Positions 1-37,645 of a stretch of 64,000 bases of DNA are shown one piece after another. The number at the start of each line of letters is the position of its first letter. Positions within the stretch are counted from its first letter, which is position 1. Location of the stretch: NCBI RefSeq assembly GCF_032362555.1, contig NC_083520.1, positions 6,820,001 through 6,884,000 of the forward strand, in the 5' to 3' direction. The notes beneath the pieces are model-generated. The model saw nothing but the letters and a program-made list of their open reading frames with translations, was not told the DNA's origin and did no database searches. The DNA is from Amyelois transitella (Eukaryota; Arthropoda; Insecta; Lepidoptera; Pyralidae). The translations under genes were made by a program, and so were the position numbers.

Positions 1-1334
1 CCCTTTACCAGGAACTATAATAACTATAATATGTTTGATAATTGATTTATTAGTCGCAGTTTGCACGCACCAAGTAAAATTGTAATTTAAAGTTCGTCAA
101 TACTCAAAATGACAATGAATTTCGGAAAATCTTATTTCCATCATTCGCTTCTCTTTCTCCATGGAAAATTTATAATTATAATTTTTCTTTTGCGTTAGTG
201 ACTTATACCTAACTAATAACTATCAGTTACTCTTAAAATTATTATTGTCAGAAAATCTTTATATTTTATCGATATGTTATCGATAGATCGGTACATCCCT
301 AGAGCGTCTCGTACCTCAGGCACAGCTGCAGCTCCGTTGCTCGATTATAACTGCAGTGGAGCAGCTTCATGCAATAGTGCATTAAACCACGGGTTTTTAT
401 AGCTATATTAACTCTATTCATGGTTCTTGGCATTTTAGAATAGGACCACTCTATGTCTTAAAAGACGACTAGGGGAAATGTTAAAAAAATACGGGTTCTT
501 CTTAAAGGCAATGGGCCAGCAAACTGTAATTATTGATATGTATTATTTAGGTTAACTCTACTGCTAGAAATTCCTACAGGAAGGAAGCAACGAGATAAGC
601 TAGTGTACTGATACGAATTAAAGATGATTCATAGAAAGGGACCCAACAATTTGACGTACCAACGTTTCCTGTAAAAATGTAAATATTCAAAAACTTATTG
701 ATGTCTTTTTACCTTGTAAGGAATAAAGGTAGAACATATGTATGTGTGTCTATTAAATTTTTTTAGAAAAGACTTCAAGAAGGTCACAAATAAATTATAA
801 CGTTCAATTAAAAACCTTATACATTCACGCTCATACAGGCCTAAGTGTAAATATTCGCAGACGTTTTATAAGGTAAACACTCTTAAATTGGTTGTCAGAA
901 AACATAATGTCAGAAGGAAAAGGGTTGCGTACCCTTTCCCTATTCTTGACATTTTAAATTGTTTATTTGCGAACAAGTGTCAAGTTATTTATTCAGTGAC
1001 GTCGACGATGTAGGCTTTCGTTTATTTGTGCTATAGACTTGTACGATGCGAAATGTATTTGGGGACTGAGTGTTAGTGGGAATAGAGAAATTGGTAAGAA
1101 TAAGTACCTAGTGAAAAAGGAATAGCTACGATTTTTTGTATATGAAAAGGTTTTGTATATTACGATGCACGTAAAAAAATATTTTTGATGCTATATGTGT
1201 ATATAAAAGAGAAAACTTATGCACTGATGACTGACATATCAAGGCAAATGTTAATTTTTCCATTATGACCTCACCGGGGCTGAACCTAAGGGAATACGGT
1301 ATTAGCTAATGTGCCATAGAGGCAGGGACGCTAG

Positions 1335-1570
1335 TGGTACAATGGCGTAGCACATGTACGAAGATCGATACGGCTACGAATAAAAGAAATAAAAAATATA
1401 GATCTTATGGATTTGTGTGTGAATTCGATACGCCTTTTTTGAAATTTTCAAAGCCTAAGATGTGAAATAATATTACCACCAAATAATCATGGGTATAAAA
1501 ATAAACGAATCGTGTAGACGTGCTACGCCAGTGCTACAATGACGTAGCACGCCTACGAGGTTCGCTACAG
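1335..1570. repeat. Diverged direct repeat rich in ctacg/cgtag motifs
   Basis: Two blocks of about 40 bp, at 1335-1377 and 1531-1570, share the order acaatg-n-cgtagcac followed by tacga. The second block contains an 8-bp inverted repeat, gtgctacg/cgtagcac. The vocabulary matches the element at 22,111-22,595 and the fragment at 44,599-44,650, so this is probably a decayed member of the same non-autonomous family. Confidence 0.4.
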
Positions 1571-1980
1571 TTCAATCATATAAATATAAGGAAAAATATC
1601 TCTAGAGTTTGATTTTAAATATTTCGTGTAACGAGTCTCAGTTTAAAGCAAGCAATAGTTCGTTACGTTTTTGAGCAAATTTTGAACAAATTTTAACTTA
1701 AACTTTTTCGACCCTTTCATGTGAAATAATACTAAATGGCCAAAATAACGAAACGGAAAGCCGAAAAGGCAACTACTACGGTTCAAACAATGTATGTTGG
1801 CAAGGCGGTCGCGGCTGAGGTCTCGCGGCTAACCTGCAAATTGAGCGCGGGCGAGCGGCTCGACCGCGTGATTAGCTCGGCCGTATCGCTCGCCGTTTTG
1901 TTTTGATATGCCTCTGACTACCACTACGCCGGTGTAGCCAACACCTCAGATTTAATTGTATATATATATATATCTACACT

Positions 1981-2185
1981 AGAGGCCGCCCGCGACTTCG
2001 TCCGCATGGAAACCCTATCAATCCCGCGGGAACTCTGGGATAAAAAGTAGCCTATGTGTTATTCTGGGTCTTCAGCTACCTACATACCAAATTTCATGGT
2101 AATCGGTTGAGTAGTTTTTGCGTGAAAGAGTAACAAACATCCATACATCCATACAAACTTTCGCCTTTATAATAGTAAGTAGGAT
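1981..2185 (+). mobile_element. 3' tail of an RTE-like non-LTR retrotransposon
   Basis: The block begins with gccgcccgcgacttcgtccg and contains ataaaaagtagcctatgtg, cagctacctacataccaa, aatcggttgagtag and gtaacaaacatccatacat. It ends with aaactttcgcctttataata. This string of motifs is typical of the 3' end of RTE-type LINEs, or SINEs that share it, in lepidopteran genomes. No reverse transcriptase reading frame is attached, so it is a 5'-truncated copy. Confidence 0.65.
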
Positions 2186-2424
2186 TTTCGATACTTTCAG
2201 TTTTTTTATATCCAAATCTGCAGCATTTGCTTTGTTGCACAATTTATTCGAAACGTTCAATCAACGAAAAATTTTATGGAATAGGTGACCAAATAAAAAC
2301 TTTCATCGAGAAAGTTTTCTAAAAAAAGACCGCACGGTGGAATACTTTCGTAAAATTTTAAAGGATTTTCACAGATTTTTGGTAATTCAGTTCAACACGA
2401 GGAGAATAATTAATGTGAATGCAG

Positions 2425-2475
2425 TTTGCAGGAATCATGGCAAGTGGTAGTCTCTACCTACGCTTTCGGACATTG
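2425..2475 (+). repeat. Fragment of a dispersed repeat
   Basis: The stretch contains atcatggcaagtggtagtct followed by ctacctacg. It matches the core of the copy at 47,481-47,594, which has atcgtggcaagtggaaagag and ctgcctacccct. It is a short, decayed remnant. Confidence 0.4.
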
Positions 2476-2984
2476 GAGTTGGCAACACTGAACCACTACG
2501 TGACCCGCAGTGTGGCCGCACACCATGTAAGTTTCGGGCGGCTACGACCGATTTGAGGTCGACCCGCTGACTCAAAATTGACTAGTTATTTGTAAAGTGT
2601 GAAATACTAATTTTGGAGTTTAATAGGATATTGAATCGAAAGTACTGTTTTAAACTTACAATGAAGCTCATAAATGAAAATGATGGTAAAATGTGAATTT
2701 TTTATTTAGTATAATTTGCCTTAGATTTGAAACGACTCGTCTTAATTAAAAAAAAGTTAAACTGAAAAGACCGAAAGGCCAGGTATATGTCCTGGCTTGA
2801 AATGGGTTTAAAATTGAAATATTTTATTATTATCTTAACCAGGAACTATTTTTTCAAGTATATATACTAGTAAGATAATCTTTCCCTTATTATTCAAAAG
2901 GAAGATTGATAAAGCAAAAAGCATCCACCGTTCTCTCCTCAGCCATCCGCAAACTTCGACATCCTGCTGAGAACTGTCAAAGTT

Positions 2985-3175
2985 GGCGCGCATTATTTTC
3001 CGACGACGCATGCGCGGCATTTCTTCTGTCTCGCTCGTTGCGAACGAGGTCTGCGGGTCGCGGCTAACCCTCGGCGCGAGGTTTGTGGCGGGAAAAATGT
3101 GTGTTTCGGTGTGCCGTAGCGGGGCGCCGCAGCCCCGCCCAGCGCCGCGCCGCACCCGCTAACGCGTCTTCAGCC
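2985..3175. other. GC/CpG-rich patch
   Basis: This is a roughly 190-bp island of GC-rich, CpG-dense sequence in AT-rich surroundings. It includes gcgcgc, gacgacgcatgcgcgg and ggggcgccgcagcccc, the last being partly palindromic. It lies about 9.5 kb upstream of the RUNX start codon. A distal promoter or conserved regulatory element is possible. The minus-strand open frame across it looks incidental. Confidence 0.3.
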
Positions 3176-4662
3176 ACTTAGTCGGTAAGACGACGGGCAC
3201 ACTGAAATTTAAGAAAATGGAAAAGACTTTTGGTATCATATTGTACTTGAAACTATAGGAAAGATGTGGCGTTGGTCTAGCATCGCGCACAATTGTAAAA
3301 CTGTCAAATAAGTCAATCAATATGACGATATGATGTCACCTTCAGTTGCGACGTCTTACTCACTAGTATAACCACTTGTTATAAGTAACCCTTATTTCGA
3401 TTTGCATGGTTGAAGTGGATAATAATTCAAGTAAGTAACTACTGACGATTACAATTTCTTGTTACTTGGTTGAGTCGCGCGGAATATATATGTTTAGGTG
3501 TTTAAAATTGGTTCTGATGGTTATAACTTCGAACTTAGTAGTACCTAATGATTAGACGGTTATATTCAGATGTAACTAAAAATCTCTATAGTTTCATGTC
3601 ATCATAGACTGGTATGAGTTGTAAAAGAGAACATTTGAGTTACACGTAGCTATATGTAAATAGTTAAAGTCGATGTTAATCTTTTGGATTTGTCTGTGAA
3701 CGCCGTCTTACCTTCCGGCCAGATATGGAGCCGCGAGCTGTCAAAATGGAGTGGGAAAAAAGGCGGGAATGTGGCCCGCTTTATGTGAAGCTCGTCATTG
3801 CGTTAGAGCGAGAGGGCACGCTACGGCACCACGCGTAGGAATGGGACGTCGAACACAACGTGGTTTATAAGAAAACCCAAGACGTTGGGCGTGTTTGGCG
3901 GGTGGGCGTGTGGGTTTTGGTTTAGTAGTGGTGTGTGGTGTTTGTGTGTGTATGTGTGGCTACGATTACGGCTGTGCGGTTGCAGGTGTGTGTGCGCGGG
4001 TGTGGGCAGAGGTCTGGAGTCTGGAGTACTCATCCTTTTGTCAACGATACGGAGCTATATCGGCTTGAGGCCTTACTTATTAAAGTGCGCAGTTAAATTT
4101 TACGATGATATAAAATTTCCATTGTCGGCCGGCTGGAGGGTGTTCTGAGGTCCTTTATGCGGATTTTCTTGGCAACGTTTGCCTTCTTAACCTCCAGGCT
4201 CATTATAAATGCTGCAACGGTTTCTGGGAACCCCTTGCACGCTTTTGCCGAAAAGGCTGTTAGAGAAGCGTCAAGCCCTCGCTTAAAACTGCCCCGCTGT
4301 AAATGCCCTTCAGGAAAACTATGTTCACATAGTCCAAAAAAAGAAATTTCATAATTTATTACGATGCCAGTTATTTTATTTGTTGACATTCCTTTTTGTT
4401 ATAATAAAGTTTTTTGATAAACAGAGAATCAACAAAGACATCACTACGGCACTGCATCACTTCACGTCACACGTCAGAACCTCAAGACAATAAACACATT
4501 ATATTACTTGCTTTGAAGTCATACAAGAGGAATTAAGTTTTGGAATAATGATTGACTGAGTTTTAATCTAAAACCATTTTACGTACCTGGATTTGTTTCA
4601 ATTTCTACCATTTTAAACAATTGTCGAATTGGATCTAGTAGTCATAGTCGGAGACTAGCTCA

Positions 4663-4775
4663 GATAGATAGATAAAACTCTTTATTGCACCATAAGAGTA
4701 AAACATACAAAAAAAAAGCAGATATAGATGGTACAAAGGCGGACTTATCGCTAAAGCAATCTCTTCCAGCCAACA
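4663..4775 (-). mobile_element. 3' end of a non-LTR retrotransposon (LINE), reversed
   Basis: On the minus strand this reads ctggaagagattgctttagc, then gataagtccgcctttgtac, then a poly-T/AT stretch, then gtgcaataaagagttttatc and a TATC microsatellite tail. The order of GCGATAAG, CCGCC, poly-T and GCAATAAAG is typical of the 3' UTR of common lepidopteran CR1/jockey-like LINEs. No coding part remains. Confidence 0.6.
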
Positions 4776-6194
4776 CAAACGACGGGATGATGATTTGTAA
4801 AAGTAAAAACTGATTGTATGAGAGCAGGCTGAAGTTAAGGAGTCCTACCTAATTTACCTATGACCGATGATCCACACGACATTATTCTTCTTCCTCCTTG
4901 GAATATAATATATATATTAAAAAATACGTGCAGCATTTCTTTACTCGCTTGCTAGTAACAGTAGAAAATTATTGCCACACACACTGATACAGATGATAAA
5001 CCTTCAGTGGGACAGGATTAGAATAGTCATTATGAGGAGTATTTTTTATTATAAATGGTCATGTTCGCCATAGATTTATTTTAGAAATAGTGTTTGGAAA
5101 AGGTCTCAGAATTAGTTTACCAATGGATACTTATTTTGACTAAAATAATTTTTCACAATTTTGGGTTCAATATAAATCACATTTTCTACTGTATTTCAAA
5201 TAAATGACTTCAAAGTACAAATAATTAAAGGACCCCAATCCCAAATGTATGTACTTCGATTATAGATGGCAAGGCGAACTGTTCATAAACTTTGTGATTT
5301 TCTTGTTTTTGGTAAGAAATTATAAAATTTTGAAAATAAAATCTACTTATCGAAGAAAAGTTGTAGTTAGTTAGTTGTTGGAATTATTTAAGATGCAAGA
5401 CCTGATACTGGCTATGAACCAAATGAAAGCGACCTTGCATGCAGATGTTGGTTATAAGCAAGTTAATAATTTTTTGCGACTACTCAAAGCAGTCTTTATT
5501 TAATTTTAAAATGTCTATGCAATGACACCTTGAGTTACTCATAGATCGCTTGCATGAAAAACTTTTTAAAATTAGGTATTCGGGTTAACTCATGTGAAAA
5601 CTTTCCATGCACGTCACTTTTTCTAGAAATAAATCGGAACTTTCAAATTTAGACCTGCGTTATCTAGTGAAACACTCTTCTTATATTAGTTTGTTATCTA
5701 ATTTTACAACTAAATATAGTATTTGAGACATTAGTACCTATTGTAGCTTCGTAGCTCTATTCAAATTATTTGAAATAGCTTTAGAAAGTTTCGAACTTCT
5801 ATTAAAGTTTAACTCTTAGTAACTTGTTCGGTGATCACTTAGGAACATGGCAGATATAGTTAGATATTAATTTAACTCGCGATCGTAATTAAACATTAGT
5901 GATTATGTTTTTTATTTTTTCAATTTAAGAATATTGTACCGATATTTTTACCATTTTTAGGACTATGTGCGCTCAAATGTAAATATGACGACACATAACG
6001 TAATCTATAGAAAACAAAAGAAAACGACAAACATTTGCGAAACGCTTACTTTATATCTTTTGTAAGAACAAAAGGGAATGTTCAATAAATGATTTCGCTA
6101 TTCCTAAAGCCCTTTGAACCAACAATTTCCCATGTTTGGCAACATATGGAAGGAGCGCATATTTCGCGACTTGTCCCACACCTAACTATCTCTT

Positions 6195-6720
6195 TTAATA
6201 CTTATTTGTACCGCGGCACGCACACAGCGGCGGCCGCCCCCCGTGCCGTGTCGCTGCAGCGTTTTCCAGTGTGGGTGAACTTCTTTCGGCTTGTCTGTGT
6301 GCGGGGAATTTCTTTCGAGACGTAATAAGGGGACCGTTTCTTTCCCGCTAAGGTTTTAATGTCGACCACGTTTCGGTGGCGGACGCGCGCCTTTCGCGGT
6401 TACTTGTAAACTTTGTTCTTTTTGTGTCGACTTTGTGCTGTGTTGTGGATTTTTTATTTTGAGGTCAGTTTCAAATTGATTGATGAGAGATTAATCGCAC
6501 GTCGAGGAAAGGTTGGGAATTAATTAGTTGAAAGTTTGTATAAGTCCGCGGAGTTGCGGGTAGGAGTGGGACGGAGTTGGGAGTGTTGTTTTCGTGAAAA
6601 CCGCAGGCTCATTAGCCCGGGCGCACACTGCCGCCGCGATTAAACTCCGAGATAAGGCCCGTTTACTTTGATAACATCGGTTACGACTTGACACGTTGCG
6701 CCCGCCGCTTTATTTGCAAC
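6195..6720. other. GC-rich patches upstream of the RUNX gene
   Basis: Sequence at 6210-6420 and 6540-6720 is much richer in GC and CpG than its surroundings, for example gcggcggccgcccc and gcccgggcgcacactgccgc. There is no repeat signature and no open frame of recognisable product. Candidates are a distal promoter, a 5' untranslated exon or an enhancer of the RUNX gene. This rests on composition only. Confidence 0.25.
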
Positions 6721-9115
6721 TAATTTTGAAGTTTCTAATTGTACGGCTTAGGTGACAAATGACAAAAAGTTTAGTTTAACGTACTTATAATATTTCAAAT
6801 CACAAAGGTTTAAAAAATAAATGTGATTTGTCTCATTTACATTTTCCGAAAATATTTCAAACATACAAATATTTTCGACCTGGCCTTTATGTTTTAATAA
6901 TATAAATGTAATATATAACAAAATAACTATTTTGTTAAACCATGGCGCTATTTGGTACAGGTATAATGCAAATATGATAAGCTCATATTTTATAATACTT
7001 TGAAATTATACCTTTTTTAACTTAATGTTGGTAAATTAATAACGTCTCATAGGAAATATATTTAATGTGTGATCACTCTTTATAAAAAAAGTACCTACAC
7101 ATGCAATAAAAAACCCTAAAATAAGAAGTTTGTCACGTTGCGGTTACTACTTTTAACACGGGCCTAGCTATGGTCGTGAGCTAGTATACTCATACTTAAT
7201 ACCTTATTCAAAAGCAAATTCAATTATCAATTTAATAATAAAGACTTTGTAAAAAAGTAAACAGAATAGACTGAAAAACGTTAACTACTATCAGGAAAAG
7301 TATTAGGTATTCATAGTCCTCTTTATCCGATAAACCCGACTGCACACATTAAACCCCACTTGAAAGTAACCTTGGCAACTCGTTAAAAAGTAGGCGCGAA
7401 CTGCCATTAGTGCGATGTATCCCATCCCTAACTCCCACCTGTAATTGTCGCCGTGCGTGCGTGCACCGCCTAATGTTTCCCGCCGACAATTAAAGATGGG
7501 GAAGTTAAGTTACCTAATAAAATACGTTAAATGAAAAATATTTTATCAATGTAAATTGATCAATTTACTTAGTAATTTTACGGCCATTATTTTATTCATT
7601 ACTCTTTATTTATGCCATTTAGCTAAGCTTCTGTCTACCCGTAAGAGAAGAAGATGAGATATGTGTCTGGATTTTATGTTCTACATTTTGAAGTACCTTT
7701 TTTTCAAAGTTTTTAATTTTAAACGGTTGTTAAGGTTTTTTGGGATGGGAACCTACCTTCTACAGCGCTCCTTAGTAAAATTAATAAAAATGGCAGAATA
7801 AAAATGTTTGCTAATGTTGAGACTACCTATGACTTTAAAAAATGTAAGTAAATAATAAATACTATTAATATTACTTGGATGAAAAGTAAGAGAACAAACT
7901 AAATATTTAATTTCTAGTTTTATTTAATTTTTAATTTAGTTTACATCTTATGTACAAAAAAGTACGTTACAATATATATTAAAAATATAATTTAGATAGA
8001 TATATATAAACAGTTTACAACAGTATAACTTTTAACGTTTTGATTACAAATTTGAAAATACGTAGGCAAGATAACATTTTATCAATTTTTAAAATTGCGG
8101 GTTTGGCTATGGTTGTCTGGTGTAGTTCCTTTGCTCCAAATAAAATGAATCAACTCCACACTACGCGGGGTTCGGCATTGTTCGCGGGGTTTCACTCGTT
8201 TGAAATTTGAGCCATGGAATGGAATGTTCGAATTTTGCACGATCTTGTTTGTCACACCCATTGTCGTTCATAACATAATCAATCTACAAATAAGTTCAAT
8301 TATTTTGAAGAGTGTTTAATGAATATTACATATTATAAAATCAAAAACTTAGTACATAGTGTCTTTGAAATACATAATATAAAACAAACAAAAATCGCAA
8401 TTAACTCGTTAGTGCTCCAACCTCCTTGAAGGCTGCTTCAAATATCACGCTTTTTTTAATAAATGGCGTCACATCAAGCTGGAATTCCCGCCATTCTTAT
8501 TTAACTGCTTGATTGTGCCCGCTGATGTTTATTGTCACCAATATTGCAAGGGACGACCCTCTCACACTACAAATGTGTGCTTAGATTTTTTACTAAGTGA
8601 AAAATATACTTTTTTCGAGCCATTTGAACCCCTATATTGATACCCATTAGTTATAGCAACATTCAGTTACATTAACGTATTGTATCGTACATTTGAGTTC
8701 AGAATTAGCAAGTAGGTATTTGAAATGGAAATCGTTCACCCATTTTCCATTGAATTCAGAATTTGTAACAACTCTGTGGCTTTTTGTCTTTTGCGCTTTA
8801 ACTTTCATGTCATAATATAGTTACTTACTCAAATCTATAGCTATGACTAGAATTAAAATAAGTTAGAATAGTATATTATCGATAGGTTTTCAGATAGGTA
8901 TACATACACATTAGTAGATAAGATGTCGCTTGCTCTCTTCTTTTTAACACTCATGACTCATTTTAAACATTAAAAAGTATAAATAATATTAAAATCTATT
9001 TTATATTGTGTGGGTTTCTTATAGAAAAGATTAACAAAATTCTTATTCCTAAAAATTATCTATTCAAAAAACGTCTAACAGTCTAGTCTACAACCAGTTA
9101 ATTTATATATTCAAC

Positions 9116-9391
9116 ATGTCCTTCACACGGCATCAAAAGACCGCTATTAGCATACCTGAAAGGATTCCAAGGCGTCATCAGCATCAGACTACAATCAGGA
9201 AGTCCGAATCTCCTTCGGCGTACTTTGAATTTGAATATCCAGGGTCCGACAAGGCGGATATTACATTTGCTAACCCATTTGTACCCGTCCGTAGCCGTAC
9301 GATCATTATCCGTGTCCGCGTCCCCGGGGACAGCCCTCAGGAATGTTCCCTCTATATTGATTCCCAACGCGTTCGTTTTAAATTGGGATAA
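9116..9391. other. Higher-GC block with overlapping open frames on both strands
   Basis: Three reading frames stay open across about 270 bp: two on the plus strand and one on the minus strand, each roughly 90 residues or more. Composition is more GC-rich than the flanks. None of the translations shows a domain I recognise. Open frames on both strands usually mean a decayed transposable element, or conserved non-coding DNA low in stop codons by chance. I do not call a gene. Confidence 0.2.
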
Positions 9392-9634
9392 TAGTTATTT
9401 GGGTGTAGGTTTTGTCTGTGCTAGACTTGGCGTCGTGTCGTATCTATGGACGGATATGTCTTTTAAAGGAATGAATGGAATTCTTTTAAATTGTAGTTCT
9501 CTATGGGTATTGAATATATTTTGCGTAGTTTTCCAGCTTTTTTTATCTACTGCATGTTATGAAATTTATAATATTTATTCACTCATCAATCGAATATATG
9601 ACTTTTGCAACGATCATTACAAGTTTTGACCTAA

Positions 9635-9666
9635 GATTCAGATTCAGATTAGATTCAGATTCAGAG
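9635..9666. repeat. GATTCA microsatellite
   Basis: Five imperfect gattca units run in tandem with one interruption (gattag). Such a tract can be the tail of a dispersed element, but I could not define element boundaries around it. Confidence 0.6.
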
Positions 9667-12657
9667 AACAAAGCTCATTTGCCATGAGGCTGATAGCGCG
9701 GAGGGCGCGCGTTAAGGGCGCTGGTTGGTTTGGCCGCGAGGTACGGCACGGCCGGCAGCTCCAGCTGTAGCCGTTGTCACACGTACCCGTTCGGGACAAC
9801 TAGGCTCACATTTTCCAATATGCTCCCAAAATGTAGCCTTGAAAATTTTTGAACAAATATACTATCATTAGTGCTACCTGTTTCCTAACACCGTGTTGAT
9901 TACAACTTTCCATTCCCATGATAAATAAAGTAGTATACCTAAGGAGATAAAATGAGAAAACTTTATAAGTATAGCTTAAAGTGCAAGTAGGCCTACCTTA
10001 AAACTTTTTTTACTTTTGCGGTGGCTTCTTACCAAGACATTATATATTATTATACAAAGTTTCAATTGCGGCAATGTTTGTAAAATTTTTGACATTGTAA
10101 AGCACAAATTCAAGATATAAGATACGCTCTTTCGCAAACAACACCAATGAAATTACCAAGCCTAGCGCAACTTTAAAGAAAAAAAGCGATTTTATGTAAC
10201 AAATTTGAATTTGGAAGGCGTTTATATTCGAAAGACTCTTCATTAATAAAAATATTCAATAGACAACTAGGGGCATTACAAATTTGTCGTCTATGTTACG
10301 AATACCGCGCTCATTGTTGACAAACTTACCTGGTGTGAAAGCTTGGTTCATGAAGATGCTTGTGTTGTTTCGCTTCGGAATTGTACTCACGCACTCCGGG
10401 CATATTATTAAATATGTTCGGAGTAAAAATAATAATTTATTTAAATAAAAAAGTAAGATGATCTTCTAGATAAAATGGTTGATATAATGTATATTTACCC
10501 CATTCGGGATCCTCAGTAGAAGGGTGCAGAGTAACGAGCATTACCCACTTGTACGGAACCCCTACACGACCTAACGTGCTTTATTATTTACGACCTGGGC
10601 CCTTTATGTATGTTTTAAGCTAAGATTTTATTGCTATCCTATTCATGAGATAAATCAGACGCAAACGGGGTTTCGGATTTAAATGTTTTATTTCAATCTG
10701 TTACATGATGTATGTATGTATGACGTATGTATGATATCTTTGACATGATGGCAAGCAATCAGCTACTTATCCAAATCTTAGTTCCGTCAATTAGCCATCC
10801 AACTTAATGAGGCTTTTAAGACTACGAGATTATTGGCTTTGTCTACTGTCTAAGGTAACATAACAATAAATGACATATAACTATCTGATTTATAGTTTGT
10901 GCGCTTAGTAGGTACAATTCAGAGTTTGAGAACCACTTTCAATATGGGTTGTCGTCGTCAGACATTTGTGACCTCTGTAGGTAGGGATCTGTCTACCCTT
11001 TAGGTAACAGACCATAGCTGAACTAGGCAATTCTGAGAATGCAACAGATAAATTCTAATGGCTCAAATAACGCAAGCAAGTAGATCACGCAAAGATTTCC
11101 AATACAACATTGGAATATGCACAATATGTACATGTATGTTTCTCAAAATGTGATATTTATTTGACATGAGTAGTGACGCAAAACAAAGCAAACAGTACGA
11201 GTAAAAGACATGTCGCACCCTTCCCGAATTAACCTAACATCCCATCGACATGGATCGAATAACAGGCTATTTGCAATACCGGGGGCACGATAAGGGAAGG
11301 GTATCGTATCGGTTTTATGGAAGACGTGTCGTGCTTTAAGACATTCATTTGTTTATTGGTTAAATCAATGATTTACTGCTCAGTCCGTGGAAATTGAAAT
11401 AATCTGGACATTTCGTTTCTCACATACCTATGAAATCATCGTGACGGTAGCAAAACGGTCAAGCCATGCGTTTTGAGTTAAATGTTGTGTTTGTGAAGTT
11501 AGGCCTGGTCAAGTAAGGACCCATAGATTGAAAACCTTGGCTTTAAATGAGATCTTACCAATTTTTTATATATTTTGATTAATAGTGTAGGGCTTGTAGA
11601 GCGAAAGATTCACAGGATAAGTAAATAGTATTTGTAAATAAATAAATGTAGAAAATAAGAAAATTCAAACCATTTTTCAGTGCGATGATTAAGTGCCTTT
11701 CCAGCCCCAGTCGCCAAGCACGGTTGGTTAGCCACCCGCCATTGTCGACTGGCAACCTTTGATCTTGGCGGATCTTTGACACTGTACCGCTTCTTTGAGA
11801 AATATCACTTTGAAGACTTGCCATTTTAAAACAGTATTTTTTGAGAGAGAAACATAATATGCTAGTAGTTCATCGCTTACGAGGTAGACAGAGTTAACGT
11901 AGAAATTACTAAAATGCCACGTTCAGCCGAATTTCTTGATAATAGATTCGAGACACACATCGGTTTCCCATCGTCTAAAAGAGAAGCTCAAGTTTATTGT
12001 TGTATTGTATTTTATTTACCAGACCTAATCATAATTTCGGTTAACGTTATATAAATAAATTCAGTTTATTTGTCTATGTAAAAAATTAAATCTGTGAAAT
12101 ATTTTCTTGGGCTTCTGATGATTACTTTTCGCTGGCTATTTTATAAATAAACGAGATAAGGTCAGTCGGTATGATTGTGGGTGGAAGAGATTGTCCTTAG
12201 CGACAACGAAAGTAGAAAAGATATAAATAAAAAATGAACAATATTTAAAATTACGTTACCCGATGTCGAAATTTCAGATTTTTCTAGATGTGTATAGTAT
12301 AGTCATATTAAAAAAAGGTTAAAAGTATATGTAATGTATAAAATTATGTCTTTACAATCCTTACAAAGCACAAGGTTACTGTGTACTGAACTTTGCAATT
12401 GGTATTAAATCTAAGGAACCAAGTATCTATTTACCTAACTTGTGTAATTCGAACATTCCGTAATAACATTGATGATTATAAGACAGTATACCTAATATTC
12501 ATTAATACTTTTCAGCTATCTCCAACGATGACGTCACCATTCTCCTCAGACAGAAGACTATACGAAAAGAGTTACATAGACGAATGTTTAGTGCAAACAG
12601 TTATGTGACGGATATTATAAACTGTTGAGACTATAATGTGTAAGTGATTATAAGACG

Positions 12658-36330
<23,673 letters not shown>

Positions 36331-36945
36331 AACAATGAGTGTTGTTTGAAATAAAGGATATTGCGTTTTATAAGTGATAAGTGTTTGGTTGGTTACCGTC
36401 CGGAGGAAAAACAAACTATTGTGAGTGGACGTGTTACAATTAGAACTGTGTAGAGCTAGGTCCACATAGCACCGATTGTTTAATTGACATTTTTGTAACT
36501 ATTAGACTGTAACTAAACTCCCAATAATTCTTCTTCAAGAAACTTGACATCTAATTTGATAGTCGGTACGAGAAGTTTTAGTTGTATGTTGTGAGAACTA
36601 ACACTCATTTTTTTTACATACATAAATTATATGCAGCTGATCCAGAAACTAAGGAAAATCATGTGAACACTGCCCAATACAATTCTCTAACTTTTTATTG
36701 AAGTTTAATGTCAATTTATATAAGTAAGTGTTATTATAAAATAATTCGTGCTAATTTAAGGAGCTAAGTGGATCACGCTTTAGATTCAATACGAATTCGG
36801 TAAATAGATATAATTGTCGATAGGTGTTTTTACGTTAGATAAATAAATGTGGATCTCAAAATCGTAATGTTTAAAGAATTGTTGACTGTATTATAAGATA
36901 ATGCAAATGTGTAAATAAAGTTATCGAATTTTATCGTAATTTTCT
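36331..36945 (+). other. RUNX 3' UTR with polyadenylation signals
   Basis: AATAAA occurs at 36,350-36,355, only about 20 bases after the stop, and again at about 36,840 and 36,914-36,919. The last gives a 3' UTR near 600 bases and is the more usual choice. The first would give an unusually short UTR. Confidence 0.5.
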
Positions 36946-37639
36946 TCCATGCACTCTTAAGGTACTCATGAATAATTTTTTGTTTATCGTTGACATTTAA
37001 GTATAAATTAATAGACGAGCCTTATCTTGTCCTTAACATCATTAATTTCTACGATTCAACATTCAACCGTCTTCTATCAGAGTCTTAAAGGTTCACAGGT
37101 TTATACTTACAATGCTGGTCAAATAGGTGAGGTAAAGTGTCAATGTTTTAAGAACTTATAAGGCTTTATTTGAAAAAAAATACAGGGTCCGATAAACAAC
37201 GTTCGAGTTGACCACACGAATAATTTTCAGGATTATGAATATTCGATGTAGGTAAACACAATATGAAGTAAACATTAAACCCATTCGATTAATATAGCGA
37301 AAACACTAGATGGTTTCAAATTAATATACACACATTTTATTCAACGTTTTGGCGAGTTGCCGCGGCTCATTTGTTTAAATAATGTTCTTGTGTAATTTCC
37401 CTTTATTTGCATACTTAAATGAAAAACGTGTGCGAGGTAAAAAGTGTTTTGTATTTAAATAAAACAATCACATGGTGCAATCACACCAAATAGAAAATCT
37501 CATGTTTAAATAATTATATAATAAATTAATGAATTTTCATAATAAGTAGTTCGAGCAATCAATATAAGTGCTTGACAAGAATATTGAAGATTTGTCTGGA
37601 TGTATTGATAATAATATAAATAGTACAAAATGACCATAA

Positions 37640-37645
37640 TTTATT
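37640..37645 (-). terminator. Polyadenylation signal of carboxypeptidase gene A
   Basis: AATAAA on the minus strand, about 170 bases past the TGA stop of gene A. With the RUNX signal at 36,914 it bounds a 0.7-kb convergent intergenic spacer. Confidence 0.45.

Larger units (their letters stand above)
1..12657. other. Upstream non-coding region of the RUNX gene
   Basis: I see no convincing protein-coding exon in these 12.6 kb. The open frames present are short, often overlap on both strands and match no family I recognise. The region holds repeat fragments near 1.3-1.6, 2.0-2.2, 2.4 and 4.7 kb, GT-rich DNA near 3.9-4.0 kb, and GC-rich patches near 3.0, 6.2-6.7 and 9.1-9.4 kb. Distal promoters, untranslated exons and enhancers of the downstream RUNX gene could lie here, but nothing in the sequence proves it. 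Confidence 0.5.

Noticed and set aside
4093..4389. Overlapping open frames on both strands near 4.1-4.4 kb
   Set aside because: Neither translation resembles a known protein; both strands being open over the same bases argues against a gene.
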